Below are positions 1 through 11,281 of a DNA stretch of 64,000 bases, one piece after another (the stretch's first letter is position 1; each line of letters starts with the position of its first letter). The position numbers and the translations under genes were made by a program. This DNA comes from Cycas panzhihuaensis. Its lineage: Eukaryota; Cycadophyta. The notes under the pieces were generated by a model that worked only from the letters and a program-made list of their open reading frames with translations, did no database searches and was not told the DNA's origin. The DNA is taken from contig CM041465.1 of the NCBI GenBank assembly GCA_023213395.1, positions 160,959,741 through 161,023,740 of the forward strand, given 5' to 3'.

Positions 1-203
1 GAGTTAAGGTTGAGGTGGGCTCCTAACTACCTCTTGAATATAAAAAATATGGGCTCCACTACCCTAGTGTTCATCAACACCATCAACAATATTGTAAATT
101 TTTTAAACTCTTTCAATATGGATTAAATATATTTTTCAATAATGTCTTCAAGATGGATTGAAATGTGATAACCTACTTCACTTTGTCCTTATACTTGCCT
201 TTA
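1..203 (+). repeat. TG3 5' LTR, 3' portion
   Basis: Bases from about 8 onward align with the 3' LTR from about 3283 onward; both hold a gaggt-type start, 'ctcttgaatataaaaa' and 'gtgttcatcaacacca'. The last bases read ta where the 3' LTR has ca (3476-3477), so the canonical CA end has decayed. The start of the LTR is beyond the window. Confidence 0.85.
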
Positions 204-205
204 TT

Positions 206-217
206 TGGTATTAAAGC
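206..217 (+). promoter_or_regulatory. TG3 primer-binding site (initiator tRNA-Met type)
   Basis: TGGTATTAAAGC lies 2 bp after the LTR end, a 10 of 12 match to TGGTATCAGAGC, the plant initiator tRNA-Met complement. Both mismatches are transitions (C to T, G to A). The 2-bp gap is the same as in TG2 and TG1. Confidence 0.75.
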
Positions 218-1301
218 CTATGTTCTCCAACTTGTTTTAATCTTATTTGAAGAATTAAGGTTCTATTGAAAAAATAACCCCATTTAGCATTCTTTGAGTG
301 ATCTCACATTCCTATATGTTGGGTGCTCATCAAATCATATGTTTTGATTCCAAATAGTGTATATCTTTATAATTTATATCTCTGTTAGCATTTACGTCCT
401 TATATTCTCTATAATACTCCCTCCATTTGTGCTTGCCCACTATGCTATTACTCCATCAATGGAACTTCGTATGTTCATTTACAGTTCCCAGCTACCCCTG
501 TTGTGCTATTTTAAATAGGGTTATAGAAGTTATTTGGTTGGCTATTAAGGAGGATTCACTTGTGAAGATTTATCCATTACAAAGGAGGAGAATATGCCCT
601 ATTTGTTATTTGCCAATGAATATTCCTATAGTTAATTATTAACTCTTAAATTTAGTTGATCTAAAGAAAGAAAAAAAATATTGTTATCGTATATGGGCCA
701 AGAAAGTCTTCAGGATGAGATTATAGGGTTAGCTTGGGTGAATACTTAGAAATCAAAGCAAGATTAAGGCCATTTGCTTGCTACCTGAGGTTTATGAACT
801 TTTCCAACTTATTGTGTTATTTATTAGTGAATATCTTTACTCAACTTATGGCACTTCTTGAAGACTCATATATACTATATGTTATCTACCATTGAAGTGC
901 TCAATCATCTATATTTTGTATGTTGTATATGATTTCTCATTTTTTATCTATATTGTCATTTTGACATTGTGCATACACTTGCCGAGTTAGTAGCACTACA
1001 ACTAAATATCAGGAAATAATAGTAGAATTAGCAGGCCATCACAAGTGAGTATATCAAAATTATTACTTCAAGTTGTACCATTAATTTCCATAGATATTTT
1101 AACCTGTTAAGTGTATATATTTGATTCATAGTGTAGTTGTATTGATATAATTTATGGTTTTGATCTTTAGGTCCTTTGTCTAAGAGCATCCCATAAATTG
1201 TTGATATCTGTTGAGGACTCTCATCTATGCAACTCTACTTTAACCACCACTTTTCTTAACTGGTTTTTTATTTTTTCAAAAGTTATAAATATATATTTTT
1301 A

Positions 1302-1305
<4 letters not shown>

Positions 1306-1348
<43 letters not shown>
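1306..1348. repeat. (TA)n microsatellite
   Basis: An uninterrupted alternating TA run of about 43 bp within the TG3 leader. Confidence 0.95.
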
Positions 1349-1350
<2 letters not shown>

Positions 1351-1775
1351 AAGCCAAAATCTCTTACACACCCCTCCGTGTTTGAATCAATCAAATTTGA
1401 TTGATGTTCATTGTGTTTAAATTGTTTTCCCCCCTTTACTCGTTGACCGTTAATGAGCATTTAGTTTTTGTGGATATATATATATTTTTTATAATTTTTA
1501 TTAAAAATTAATTTAATTTAATAAAATTTCAACTCTTTAACACATGTTTTTTAGTGTATCCCCCTTGCCTTTAATAATAAATCACATTGAGCCCCCACGT
1601 GATCATGGTGTTAACTTTATAAAGGGCAGATTCCAAAAGTGATTATGTTCCTTTTAATTATTTTGGTTTTAAAAGGTTTGATTATATTTTATAAATTTTT
1701 AAATCTATTGACCCCTTTTCAACCATAGCAAGTGGTTATATTGGCCCTTATATGAACAAGGGTCTTTTGCCTAAT

Positions 1776-1817
1776 GGGGTTAACCCCCCCTACTTGGTTC
1801 TATTACCTCAAAGAGGT
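1776..1817 (+). promoter_or_regulatory. Leader palindrome plus hairpin, TG3 copy
   Basis: GGGGTTAACCCC (1776-1787) is a perfect palindrome. It is followed by ACCTC-AAA-GAGGT (1805-1817), a 5-bp stem with a 3-base loop. Related C/G blocks and hairpins stand at the corresponding leader position of TG2 (25332-25345) and TG1 (44417-44428) with different stem bases that still pair. Function unknown; an RNA dimerisation or packaging signal is an inference. Confidence 0.45.
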
Positions 1818-2439
1818 CCTTATACTGTTTTTGCTATAACTTTTGATCCAAGAGTCTATTTTTTAAATGGTTAGATTTGTTCAAAAGGTATTTTAAAGAC
1901 CTATGCATTGAAGTAGTTTATGCTAAGATTTGAAGTTATTTTGTAGGGTTTTAATGCTAGTGAAATTATGCCTTTTAGTTGACCCTAGTTTGACTTATTT
2001 TTAACTATTTTGATTTACTTTTTCATTCTACCTTGCTATAATTATATAATATTAAGTTGTCAATCTATTGTTGGCTATTTTTATCCATTTTTATAAGCTT
2101 ACAATTGAATTTTATAGCTATTTAGTCATATTTTAGGCTCCTAAAGAAGAAGGAGACTTTGGAAGTAAATTCTTGAAACTGGTGCTCTCTAACTCTTTAT
2201 ACCTCTATTTTTAAAGCTGTTACTTTGTTTCTAAGCTTATAAACTTTACTTTAGAACTTATATAAATCATATTTTTTGCTTATTATAAGGTTATCTTGCT
2301 TCTTTAAAGCATTCTTTTAAAGTGCACTCAAGGTCAAATAGGAGAGCATATTTTAAGTTATTTTTTCATTAGAGTTTAATAGGATTCTTATTTGTTCATT
2401 AAGACTATCTTTTTGGATTAGGTATTGAAATATTTTATA

Positions 2440-3126
2440 ATGGCAATAAACATTGGTAATATAAGCTTTCCCATATTTGATACAACTAATTTTTAAATTT
2501 AGAATAAAGTAATGAAATCATATTTTATTGCAAATTATCTTTGGAAGATTGTAAAAGATGGTTACTTAGAAGATGAACCAAATTTTAAAGAAAATATAAG
2601 AAAATATAATAAGGATTTAACCTTAATTTTTTGTGCATTAGATGATACTATATTCACTAGTATAAGCAAAATGACCATACCTAAAAATGTATGGGATACC
2701 TTGGAATCAATTTATAGGGGAGACACTATAGAACTAAATGAAACTAATTATATTAACGATGTTTTACATGTGGTATAGATGATAGTATAGGCTGAAAATG
2801 ATGTATTGGCTAATATTGATGACTCCAACAAAATTAATGATCACATTATTATATTTGATGACATTGTGTGTATCTTTGACTAAATTAACTCTAATAAGGT
2901 AAAAGTTGAAGGAGACAAAGATCTTAATATAACCACTACTACTCATTTGAATCAAGCCATACCTACTTGGAAACCACTTAAGACACACATTATTGAAGAG
3001 AACTACATTATAAGGACAATAATGTAAGATGGTGATAAAGCAAGAGAATAAAGACTCAATCTCTCTCTTAAAATTTTCTTAAAATATAAGTTTCATAAAT
3101 TCAACGAGAAGCTTGATATTTCATGA
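2440..3126 (+). pseudogene. gag: TG3 gag-like gene, decayed
   Basis: One reading frame runs from ATG 2440 to TGA 3124-3126 (228 codons), broken by seven in-frame stops, all TAA or TAG and none TGA. The N-terminal third resembles copia gag (DUF4219/UBN2-like): 'FPIFD', then a hydrophobic stretch, then 'VWDTLESIYRGDT'. The middle is acidic and variable. The C-terminus 'FLKYKFHKFNEK' matches the same motif in TG2 and TG1. No CCHC zinc knuckle is visible. Start chosen because TG1 gag also begins with an ATG just before its FPIF motif. Confidence 0.8.
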
Positions 3127-3136
3127 AATGAATATT

Positions 3137-3150
3137 ATAGGGGAGAAAAA
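3137..3150 (+). promoter_or_regulatory. TG3 polypurine tract
   Basis: A purine-rich run (around 'aggggagaaaaa') abutting the 3' LTR, the expected plus-strand primer. It corresponds to the purine tracts of TG2 at 27321 and TG1 at 45409. Confidence 0.75.
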
Positions 3151-3477
3151 TATTAGACCTAATGTTTATTACATTGGCTTAACGTGTGTGTAAAGGTGTC
3201 TTGGAACCATATGAGCTGACATTTAAGAAATGGTAAGTTTATTTTATTAATTTGTTTATTGTTTTACTATATTTTTAATTGAGGTTGAGGTGGGCTCCCG
3301 TAGCCTCTTGAATATAAAAATTATGTGGTATACCACCCTAGTGTTCATCAACACCACCAATAATATTATAAATTTATTATGCTCTTTTAATATGGATTAA
3401 ATATATTTTTCAACAATGTCTTGAATTTGGATTGAAATGTGATTGCCTACTCTACTATATCCTCATACTCACCTTCA
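3151..3477 (+). repeat. TG3 3' LTR
   Basis: 327 bp, similar in length to the TG2 LTRs (339/331 bp). The expected TG start has become TA; the end is CA. A TATA-like tataaaa lies at 3313-3319. The first part (through 'aaaggtgtcttgg') has no partner in the window because the 5' LTR is truncated. Confidence 0.8.
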
Positions 3478-3482
3478 TAGCT

Positions 3483-4370
3483 ACCTTTACTAAGTTTAAC
3501 AAAGTTGCCCTTTCTTTTCTTCACATGTCTTATGAGGATAATATCAACCAGAATATAGAATAAGCCACTACCTCTACTAAAGCCTAGAACATCATATGTG
3601 CACTCTATGAGAGGATGCACAATGCCAAGGCAATGATCCTTAAAGCTCAGCTTTTCTCCATTTTGTTTATAGGATCTATAACATCTCAGTTATCCTAGAT
3701 TAATGTGATCAAGAACCAATTATAAATTATAGTCTAATCAACAGTGGATAATGATCTTATATCCAACATTATTAATGCTGTACCACCTAGTTATAATGCC
3801 CTCATATCAAATCTGTCACATGTAAGCTAGCTTATAACCATTGATTTCAATATATTTAAACGTTTATTTCTCTAATATGAATGTATTTTGAACTATTTTG
3901 GGAATCTTGGAGCTTTATCTTCCACACCAACATTTATAGCTAGACATAGAGTAAGACCTCAATATTTATACCTTACACATCATTTTAGTTTAATGAATTT
4001 GAATCAATAGCATTATTGGGAGTCTAATCAACCATATCAGCCTCATTCATCTTATAATCCTCAGGTTGTCTATCACTATTATGGTAAACCTAGACATATA
4101 GCACTAGATTGAAGGAAAAAGAGAGTTGACCTTCAATAGCAATAGTTTCAAAACCACCCTACTATGCGGGGTAATCAGATTTATGGATATGAAAACTACC
4201 AAGTACCTTAAAGATAAAATCAACAAAACTATGAGGGACCAAGAAGATAAAACCAAAATGCTCCTTAGAGAAATCAATACTAGTGACAAAACTAAGGAGG
4301 TCACATGGCTAATTCTCAAAACCTTCTCTTTGTTGCTTTGTCATCATATCATTGTAATAACTCCTAATTG
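3483..4370 (+). pseudogene. gag: Copia A gag remnant
   Basis: Reading resumes directly after the TG3 target site with 'NKVALSFLHMS', equivalent to the 'NIALSFLHLA' stretch in copia B gag. It continues through 'ALYERMHNAKAMILKAQLF' and a nucleic-acid-binding region near 4065-4110 ('HYYGKPRHIALD'), a decayed CCHC knuckle whose cysteines have been lost. Several stops interrupt it, mostly TAA/TAG. Confidence 0.75.
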
Positions 4371-7300
4371 ATTGATTTGGGTACTTCTTAACATAAGACA
4401 TGTTTGAAAGAACTCCTAACTAATACAAGACCAATTAAGGATTAATCTATCACCTTTGGAGATGATGGTACTTTAGAGGTTACCAAGATTAGCAACATTC
4501 CTATTTCATTGAGGAATTTAAACATACCTCATCATCTTAATACTATGTTTTATGTACTTATCATGGCACATAACTTGCTTTTAGTTAGCTAGATAAATAA
4601 ATAAAACTTTAATATTTTGTTGAACCATCTTGGAAAATACCTAATTCCTTATATAAATGGCAACATAATTACCTTAGTATATGAATATTAGGGACTTCAT
4701 AGACTTGATATGGTAATTAGACCATTGATCCACACACCTAAAGTTAGTTCTTGTAGTAATACAACTTCAACTCCTAATCCTTTGGCTTCAACATCAAATT
4801 CAAATGATTTATTTGCCTCTCAAACATATGTTTCTACAAAGATTCTAAAACACTAGTTATGGTATCAATACATAGGTCACTTAAATATGGCTAGCCTTCA
4901 TCTACTTTATAAATTGAATATGGTGTATGACATACCAAACATTAAGGAGACTAAATATTTTTATGAGGCCTATATAATGGGTAAATACCATTGGGTTCCT
5001 TTTAGCTCAAATGGGAGAGCCTGGCATGCCAAGGAACCTTTAGGCCTAGTACATTCAGATATTTATAGGTGTATATCTCAGGTATCCTTTTGAGACTATT
5101 ACTACTTTATCACATTTATTAATAATTACTCTAGGAAAGTTTGTATATATTTTATGAAGTAGAAGTTAGAAGAACATAATAAATTTAAAGAATTTAAGAA
5201 TATTATTGAAATTAAATATAGAAAGCCATTAAAAATCTTTCATTTTGATAATGTAGGTTAATATACATCCAATGCATTCACCCAATTCTATAAAGATAAT
5301 GGCATTAAATGGTAATTTTCTACCTCATATACTCCTCAATAAAATGGTGTTGCTGATCAAATGAATTAGACCTTGGATAGTAAAGGTAAAACCATGCTTA
5401 CCCCCAAGGGTTTAGGACTTTAATTTTGGATTGAAACCCTTTATATAATCACATACCTTACAAATAGAAGTCTTACCAAGGTTGTGTTAAACATCACTCT
5501 TGAGGAGGCCTAGTCAGATCAAAAACCTATGGTCTCACACTTGCACACTTTTGGTTATACAATGTATATGCTTATACCAAAAGAACATAGCAAAAAGTTA
5601 GATGAAAAGAGAAAGAAATATATTTTCATTAGTTATCAACCTAACTACAAAGCATATGAATCGTATGATGTAGCCACCAACCAAATGCATACATCTTGGG
5701 ATGTTATATTTTTAGAAGAGAACTAAGATGTTGATAGCAATTAGATGTCATTCCTTGATGATCAATCAAATAAAGCACTAGTTACTCCTCCTACTCTATA
5801 AAATGTACCTCTAGTATATATGACTCTAACATCTACATTTATTCAGTTCCATGTTTGTTCCACCTACCTCTACTTCTACATCTCTGATCAATCCTTCCAA
5901 GGATATTTAGGATGGGGCTACTTCAAAATGATTACCTAAATGTTATATGCAGATGATCTCTTCCACTCCTTTACTACCATAATAAGTGAAGAGACAATTA
6001 AAATATAGGTCAACTATAAACTTTGCCTTAATGGTCAAAGTATTATCAACTCCTAAACCCTTTACTTTTGAGGAAGTTATTGTAGATCCAAAATAGTAAG
6101 AAATAATGACTGATGAAATGGATTCAATCTTTCAAAATGATATTTGAATGCTTGTTGAGTTGCCTAAAGGGAAGAAACTAATTAATTGTAAATTGATTTT
6201 CACTCCATTCAGTGACATAAATCCTATTTATTTGCTAAAGATTTCAGATAGATCAAAGGAATTTATTATGATGATAAATTTGCACTAGTTTCTAATATAA
6301 CTAATGTTAGGATTGTTCTTTCACTTGTAGTTCAATTAAGATGGCCTGTATACTAAATGGGTATAAAAAGCACCTTCTTAAATGGCAACTTTTAGGGGGA
6401 AATATATATAAATTAGCCTAATAACTTTAAGGTTCATTAAAAATCACATATGATTTATAAACTTAAAAAGGCATTATATGGCCTTAAATAATCACCCCGT
6501 GTTTAATACATGAAGATTGATGATTATTTCTAGAAACATGGACTTATCCACTTATTGTCAGATTCAAATCTATACATTAGAATTCACAATGGGTTAATCA
6601 CTCTCGTTGTAATCTATGTTGATGATTTTTTGATAATTTACAATGACATAGAGTGGATTTTATATCTCTTGAGAGAACTGAATAGTAGCTTTTAGATGAC
6701 TAACCTTAGGCTGCTCCATTACTTTATCAACTTGGAATTTTGATAAGAGCTAAGCCATATTTTCCTTTTACAGTTAAAATACATAAAGGAAATTATTTAA
6801 AAATATAGGATAAATGAATATAAACCATCACTAACTCCTATGGAGATAGGTCTAAAATTGGATATTAATGAGTGTGGAAAACCTATGGATCCAATGCTAT
6901 ATAAATAGATTATGGAGAAACTCATTTACCTAACACATACTCATCCATACATTGCTTATGCCACTGGGATCTATTCCAAGTTTATCACACAACCTAAATT
7001 TTCACATTAGAAAGCAATAATGGGGATCCTAAAATATTTTTAAGGTATTCTTCAGCTTAGACTTTATTAGTATCATGTGAAGAATCCTTTATTAATAGGT
7101 TATATAGATGCAGATTGGGCTAAATGTAAGGATAGCCATAGATAAACTTCATGTTATTGTTTCAACCTAGGTTTAGCTTTAGTTTTATGGTCCTATAAAA
7201 AGTAACCTAATGTCACACTTTCTTTAACTGAAGCTAAGTATAAAGTCATTGTTAATGCCATTGTTAAGGTTATCTAACTTAGGAGGATTCTTGAAGAGCT

Positions 7301-7535
7301 TGAACTTAGTTAAACACAAGCTACATCTTTATTTTGTGATAATCAAAGAGTTCTAAAATTGACCAAGAATCCTATGTTCCATGCTAGAATGAAACACGCA
7401 GAGGTTCACCATCATTTCATTAGGGAACATGTATAAGATGGTTAAATTGATTTGATCTACAAGGTTACCAAAGAATAAATTGTAGATATCTTCATAAAAG
7501 CACTCTCTCTTGATAAATTTGAAAGGTTTTGACTT
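4371..7535 (+). pseudogene. pol: Copia A pol remnant (protease, integrase, RT, RNase H)
   Basis: Protease is degraded near 4371-4620 ('LIDLGTS' where DSG is expected). The GAG-pre-integrase motif is near 4860 ('YIGHLNM'). The integrase core runs about 5040-5720, with 'HSDIY', a damaged second Asp region near 5250 and a stop in the conserved PQQNG block ('TPQ' then TAA at 5338-5343). RT spans about 6100-6750 and keeps YVDD at 6615-6626. RNase H at about 7080-7530 has 'GYIDADWAK'. Many TAA/TAG stops fall at Gln or Trp positions, so it is clearly non-functional. Confidence 0.85.
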
Positions 7536-7570
7536 AGCCTCAGTGCCAGAATTAATGAAATCATCATTAC

Positions 7571-7990
7571 AGGAGGGTTATAGAATAATTAATGTTTATT
7601 TCATTAATTCATTGATCTTTGTGACATTAATATTAATGATATATAAATTTATTACGAGGGATTCATTACAAGTAAATAGGTTAAGTAGGTTAATTCATAA
7701 CTTAATGTTATAAACCTAGTAGTGTAGGGTATTGTTTTATCTTAATGTGAAGGTGTCATAAATTATTATAATAATACAAGGTATATTTAACACCTTTGAA
7801 ATACTTTTCAATTCACTTTCCTATATTTTATAACTGCTTCCATTTTGTCTTATGCGCAAGGCATTCTTCATATTATATTGCATTATAATTTTTCATTGAT
7901 AATGAATAAAATACATACACTTTGATTTGGAGCATTCAAGATTAATTCTTATGATTATGATTATATTTTAATACTGATCTTTATTTATTT
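7571..7990 (+). repeat. Copia A 3' purine tract and 3' LTR (right end approximate)
   Basis: 'aggagggt' at 7571-7578 is followed by a TA start (decayed TG) at 7579. The first bases ('tagaata..taatgtttat') resemble the start of the LTR at the left end of copia B. About 400 bp of AT-rich noncoding sequence follow before gypsy D coding sequence. No second LTR is available, so the end is a guess. Confidence 0.5.
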
Positions 7991-8019
7991 TTTCAGTTGA
8001 ATGAATGTTAATGAGGATG

Positions 8020-10970
8020 TCATGAGTCTTGAATCTGGGCTTCAAACTAAGAAGATATCCATCCTCCATCATTTTAAAGGGTAGTTAAGCATGTTTCATC
8101 CATCTTTTCTAACTCTAAAAGATGGGTATCTCTATAAAATTCTTTATGAGTAAATTCTTTTAAGGACACATGCAAAGATGGTATCTTGACCTTTAGAGGC
8201 AAAATAACTTTAGCCCTATATAATAAAGAAAATAGTGTCATCCTAATAACATTCCTAATAAAAGTGTAATAGGCCCATAATATAGAAAATAATTGTACAT
8301 ACCAATCACAAGGGAAATTAACTATAGCCTTAGCCAAAATCATAGCTAATATTTTATTAAAATCTTCCACTTATCCATTAGCTTAAGGGTTGTAAGGAGA
8401 TACAAGTCAGTGAGTAATATGAAACTTCTTACACAACTATGTTATATAGGAACTGTAAAATAAAGTACCATTATTAGTAATAATGACATCTAGAATTCTA
8501 AATCTATAGATAATATATTAAAAAATAAAAGTGCCAACCACTTTCATAGTAGTAAAGACTAGAGGAATAGCCTCATTCTATTTAGTAAAATATTCAATAG
8601 CCATTAGGATAAATTTATAACCATTTGAAGATGGGAGCAAAATTTGTTCGATGAAGTTTACCTCCCATTGAGTAGAATGAGATTGACATTCCTCACATTT
8701 TTAAATATATGTATAAGAGTAAACTGAGATATATCGCCTTAAGCTAGTTGATGAATAAGAGTAGAATGAGATTGACATTCCTCATATTTTTAAATATATA
8801 TATGTGCATCCTTAAATAATAAAGGCTAATAATATCCCCTATATAAGATATGTTGGATAGTAGATTGATCATCAAAATGGCCTCAACAAATACTATCGTG
8901 GTATTCTACCAAGAGAGTTTAAGTTTCAATTGGGAAAAGCTAACATAATAGAATTCCATCAAACAATCATTTATATAGAACATTATCCAATAGAAGATAC
9001 TACTAAGAAGCAGCACTAATCCTCATTCTCTTTTTTGAAGAGGAAGAAAAATAAAAAAATTTATTCGAAAGATAGATTTAATTCTTTTATACCAAACTTC
9101 TCCTAAAGGGATAGTTTCTATTTGAAAAATATGTTCATTAGGAAGTCTATCATCAATAAATCCATACAAGAGATCAGGTAATGGAGCCTATGCCATCATT
9201 TTAACAACTACCATACCTTTTTTAGACTTTCAATTAATAATATAGAAATCAAACTCTTATAAAAGGAAACCCTATTTATCCAATCATTTGATAAGATCAC
9301 CTTTAGTAAGTAAATAATGAATAAGATTAGATTGGGAAATAAGAAAGATGGTGTTACTAAGGAGATAATAGTGTAACTTCTTAATAGTAAATACTAACAA
9401 AAAACACTCTTTCCTAAGAGGTGGAGAGTTAAGCTCATCTACAACTAGTGTTCTATTTATAAAATAAATAGCTCATTCTTTCCAAAATTCATCTTCTTAA
9501 GTAAGCATGCCTATGAGAGACTCTTCTATAGAAGATGTGTATAAGATAGAGTTTATCAAAAATGGGAGGGGATAACATAGGGGTAAAGATCAATGCATGT
9601 TTCAATTTATCAAAAGACTCTTAAGGAGGTGGAGTCTAAGTAAGAGAGATTTCCTTTTATAAAAAATTAGTGAGAGGTTTGACATTCAACATAAAATCAA
9701 CTATGAAACACCAAAGAAAGCCTAATTTTTCAAGAAATGATTTAACTTATTTTTGTGTATGAGGAGGTGACATTTTAATAATGGCCTTTATTTTTTCAAG
9801 GTCTACCCTAATACCATCATAAAAAACTATATTGCCTAATATTTTTTCTAAAGTAACAATAAATATACATTTATTTAGATTAAGGCAAAGTTAAAATTTT
9901 TGACATCTTTCAAAGATAGTTCTCAGGTCTCAAATGTGGTCCCTTTGATGATGTGATAGGTCAATCATATCATCTAAGTAAACATCCATTATAATGCCAA
10001 TATAGTCATGGAAAATAAAGACCATAGCCCACTGGTATATAGCTCTAATATTTTTAAGGGTGAATGGCATTACCTTGTATCCAAAACTTTCCTATGGCAT
10101 GGTGAAAGTAGACTTATGTTAGTCCTCAAGGGAGATAAGAATCTAATTATAACTTGAAAATCCATCCATAAGGAACATAACTTTAAAGCTAGAAGTCTGG
10201 TCCTAAATTTTATGAAAAAAAAGAAGAGGAAAGCTATTTTTGGGACAATCATCATTAATGTTATAAAAGTCAATATATATCTAAATAGAACCATTCCTTT
10301 TCACCATGAGAACTATATAGGAAACCCATTGTAAATAATCAATGCTTTTGATGAATCCCATTTTTAAGAGTTTCTCAACTTCTTATTTAATAAAAGTTCA
10401 TAAATAAGGATGTATAGGTCTTTACTTTTGTCTTTTAGGCTTAAGCCCTAGGATGGTAGTGATATTATAAATAATAGCATTGGAATGAAGGCCCTACATA
10501 TCACCATAATCCTAGACAAAGACTAAGATAAATTCACAAAGGAGTTATTTAAGTTATCCTACTTCTTCATGAGTGCAATCTACCCCAACTTTAATTATTC
10601 TTAGAGTTTTTCCTACCTCCAAATCAATATCAATAGTTTTACTTAGAAGAATAGTGTTCCCCTCCTTAAAATGAGGAGTTAGGTCCATAAAAGATGGAGA
10701 ATTATTTGAAGATTGATGAGAATTAGCTAAAGGCAAATTAGGATGTAATTATTTACCAACCCTAAGCTTGTGGTGATTAAGAGGGAGGTTAGGTGAAGCT
10801 CTAGCTAAGAGTTCTAAAATTACTTCATCATTTTCAAAATTATCAAGATGATAAAGATCTCTAAATATAGAGTTCTTAGTTTTAAATTAAAGACAATGAA
10901 ATGAATTTGCAAGAAGAATCATTTTAAGAGAGTGGTGATCCTAATTTAGGATAATGTCTATTATTGTGGG
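8020..10970 (-). pseudogene. pol: Gypsy D pol remnant (upstream of RT to integrase)
   Basis: Read on the minus strand from 10970 leftward: a pre-RT segment ('FENDDEVILELLARASPNL', shared with gypsy G), RT about 10430-9750 with YLDD intact (complement of 9969-9980), RNase H about 9700-9100, and integrase about 8950-8074. The integrase C-terminal part at 8074-8370 keeps 'LLYRAKVILPLKVKIPSL', the counterpart of the VYG(V/M)EA(V/I)LP(V)E(V)EIPSL block of Ty3/gypsy integrases. The order RT-RNase H-integrase makes it Ty3/gypsy. Numerous stops and indels. The end of integrase and anything downstream is lost at copia A. Confidence 0.85.
10966..10970 (+). repeat. Target-site duplication of copia C1, left copy
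   Basis: GTGGG immediately before the 5' LTR; the right copy is ATGGG at 18622-18626. They differ by one transition, consistent with an old insertion. Confidence 0.8.
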
Positions 10971-11267
10971 TGAAACGAGTTAATATCACAAGGTTATTAC
11001 ATTAGTTGATTATTCCTAAAAGGGTCTTAAGTGAACTTTAAATTAGATCACTTAAGTGAAATGAACATTTATGTGTATTATATATAATTTCATTTCACCT
11101 AATTCTAATGCTCCCTTTCTCAATATAAAAGTAAAATCTTAATGGAGGAGGCTCATTCTTACCTATCTATTTTGTGAGAGCTACTTTTTTTCTCTTAAGC
11201 TTCTCTTACTCCCATGTTTATATTTGTGTTTAGTGCATGGAGATGAAGGATAAATCCAATCCTTTCA
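10971..11267 (+). repeat. Copia C1 5' LTR
   Basis: 297 bp, TG to CA, aligned along its whole length with 18326-18621 and with C2 at 61566-61873. A TATA box (tataaaa) lies at 11124-11130. The block 'aaaagggtcttaagtgaac' is unchanged in all three LTRs. Confidence 0.93.
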
Positions 11268-11269
11268 TG

Positions 11270-11281
11270 TGGTATCCAAGC
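11270..11281 (+). promoter_or_regulatory. Copia C1 primer-binding site
   Basis: TGGTATCCAAGC, 2 bp after the LTR, is a 10 of 12 match to the initiator tRNA-Met complement. The C2 copy at 61876 has TGGTATTAGAGC. Confidence 0.8.

Larger units (their letters stand above)
218..2439 (+). other. TG3 leader (noncoding)
   Basis: About 2.2 kb between primer site and gag without a credible reading frame. It holds a long TA microsatellite and, near 1776-1817, a palindromic C/G block followed by a small hairpin that recurs at the equivalent place in TG2 and TG1. Short open frames here look like chance. Confidence 0.6.
1..3477 (+). mobile_element. TG3: gag-only (TR-GAG/LARD-type) LTR element, 5' end cut by window edge
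   Basis: The last 203 bp of a 5' LTR, a decayed tRNA-Met primer site, a leader of about 2.2 kb, a gag-like reading frame, a purine tract and a full 3' LTR lie in that order. No protease, integrase, reverse transcriptase or RNase H is present, so the element must have moved with enzymes from another copia element. The next five bases (TAGCT, 3478-3482) should be the target duplication; the left copy is outside the window. The sequence right of 3482 reads as the middle of a copia gag, so TG3 inserted into copia A. It shares LTR layout and gag with TG2 and TG1, and is the most decayed of the three. Confidence 0.85.
3483..7990 (+). mobile_element. Copia A: decayed Ty1/copia element, 5' part replaced by TG3 insertion
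   Basis: Domain order is gag, protease, integrase, reverse transcriptase, RNase H, 3' LTR, the Ty1/copia order. The first part of gag lies left of the inserted TG3 and outside the window. Its gag resembles those of copia B and H, so the three appear related. The right limit is uncertain, because gypsy D sequence starts somewhere between about 7990 and 8070. Confidence 0.8.
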
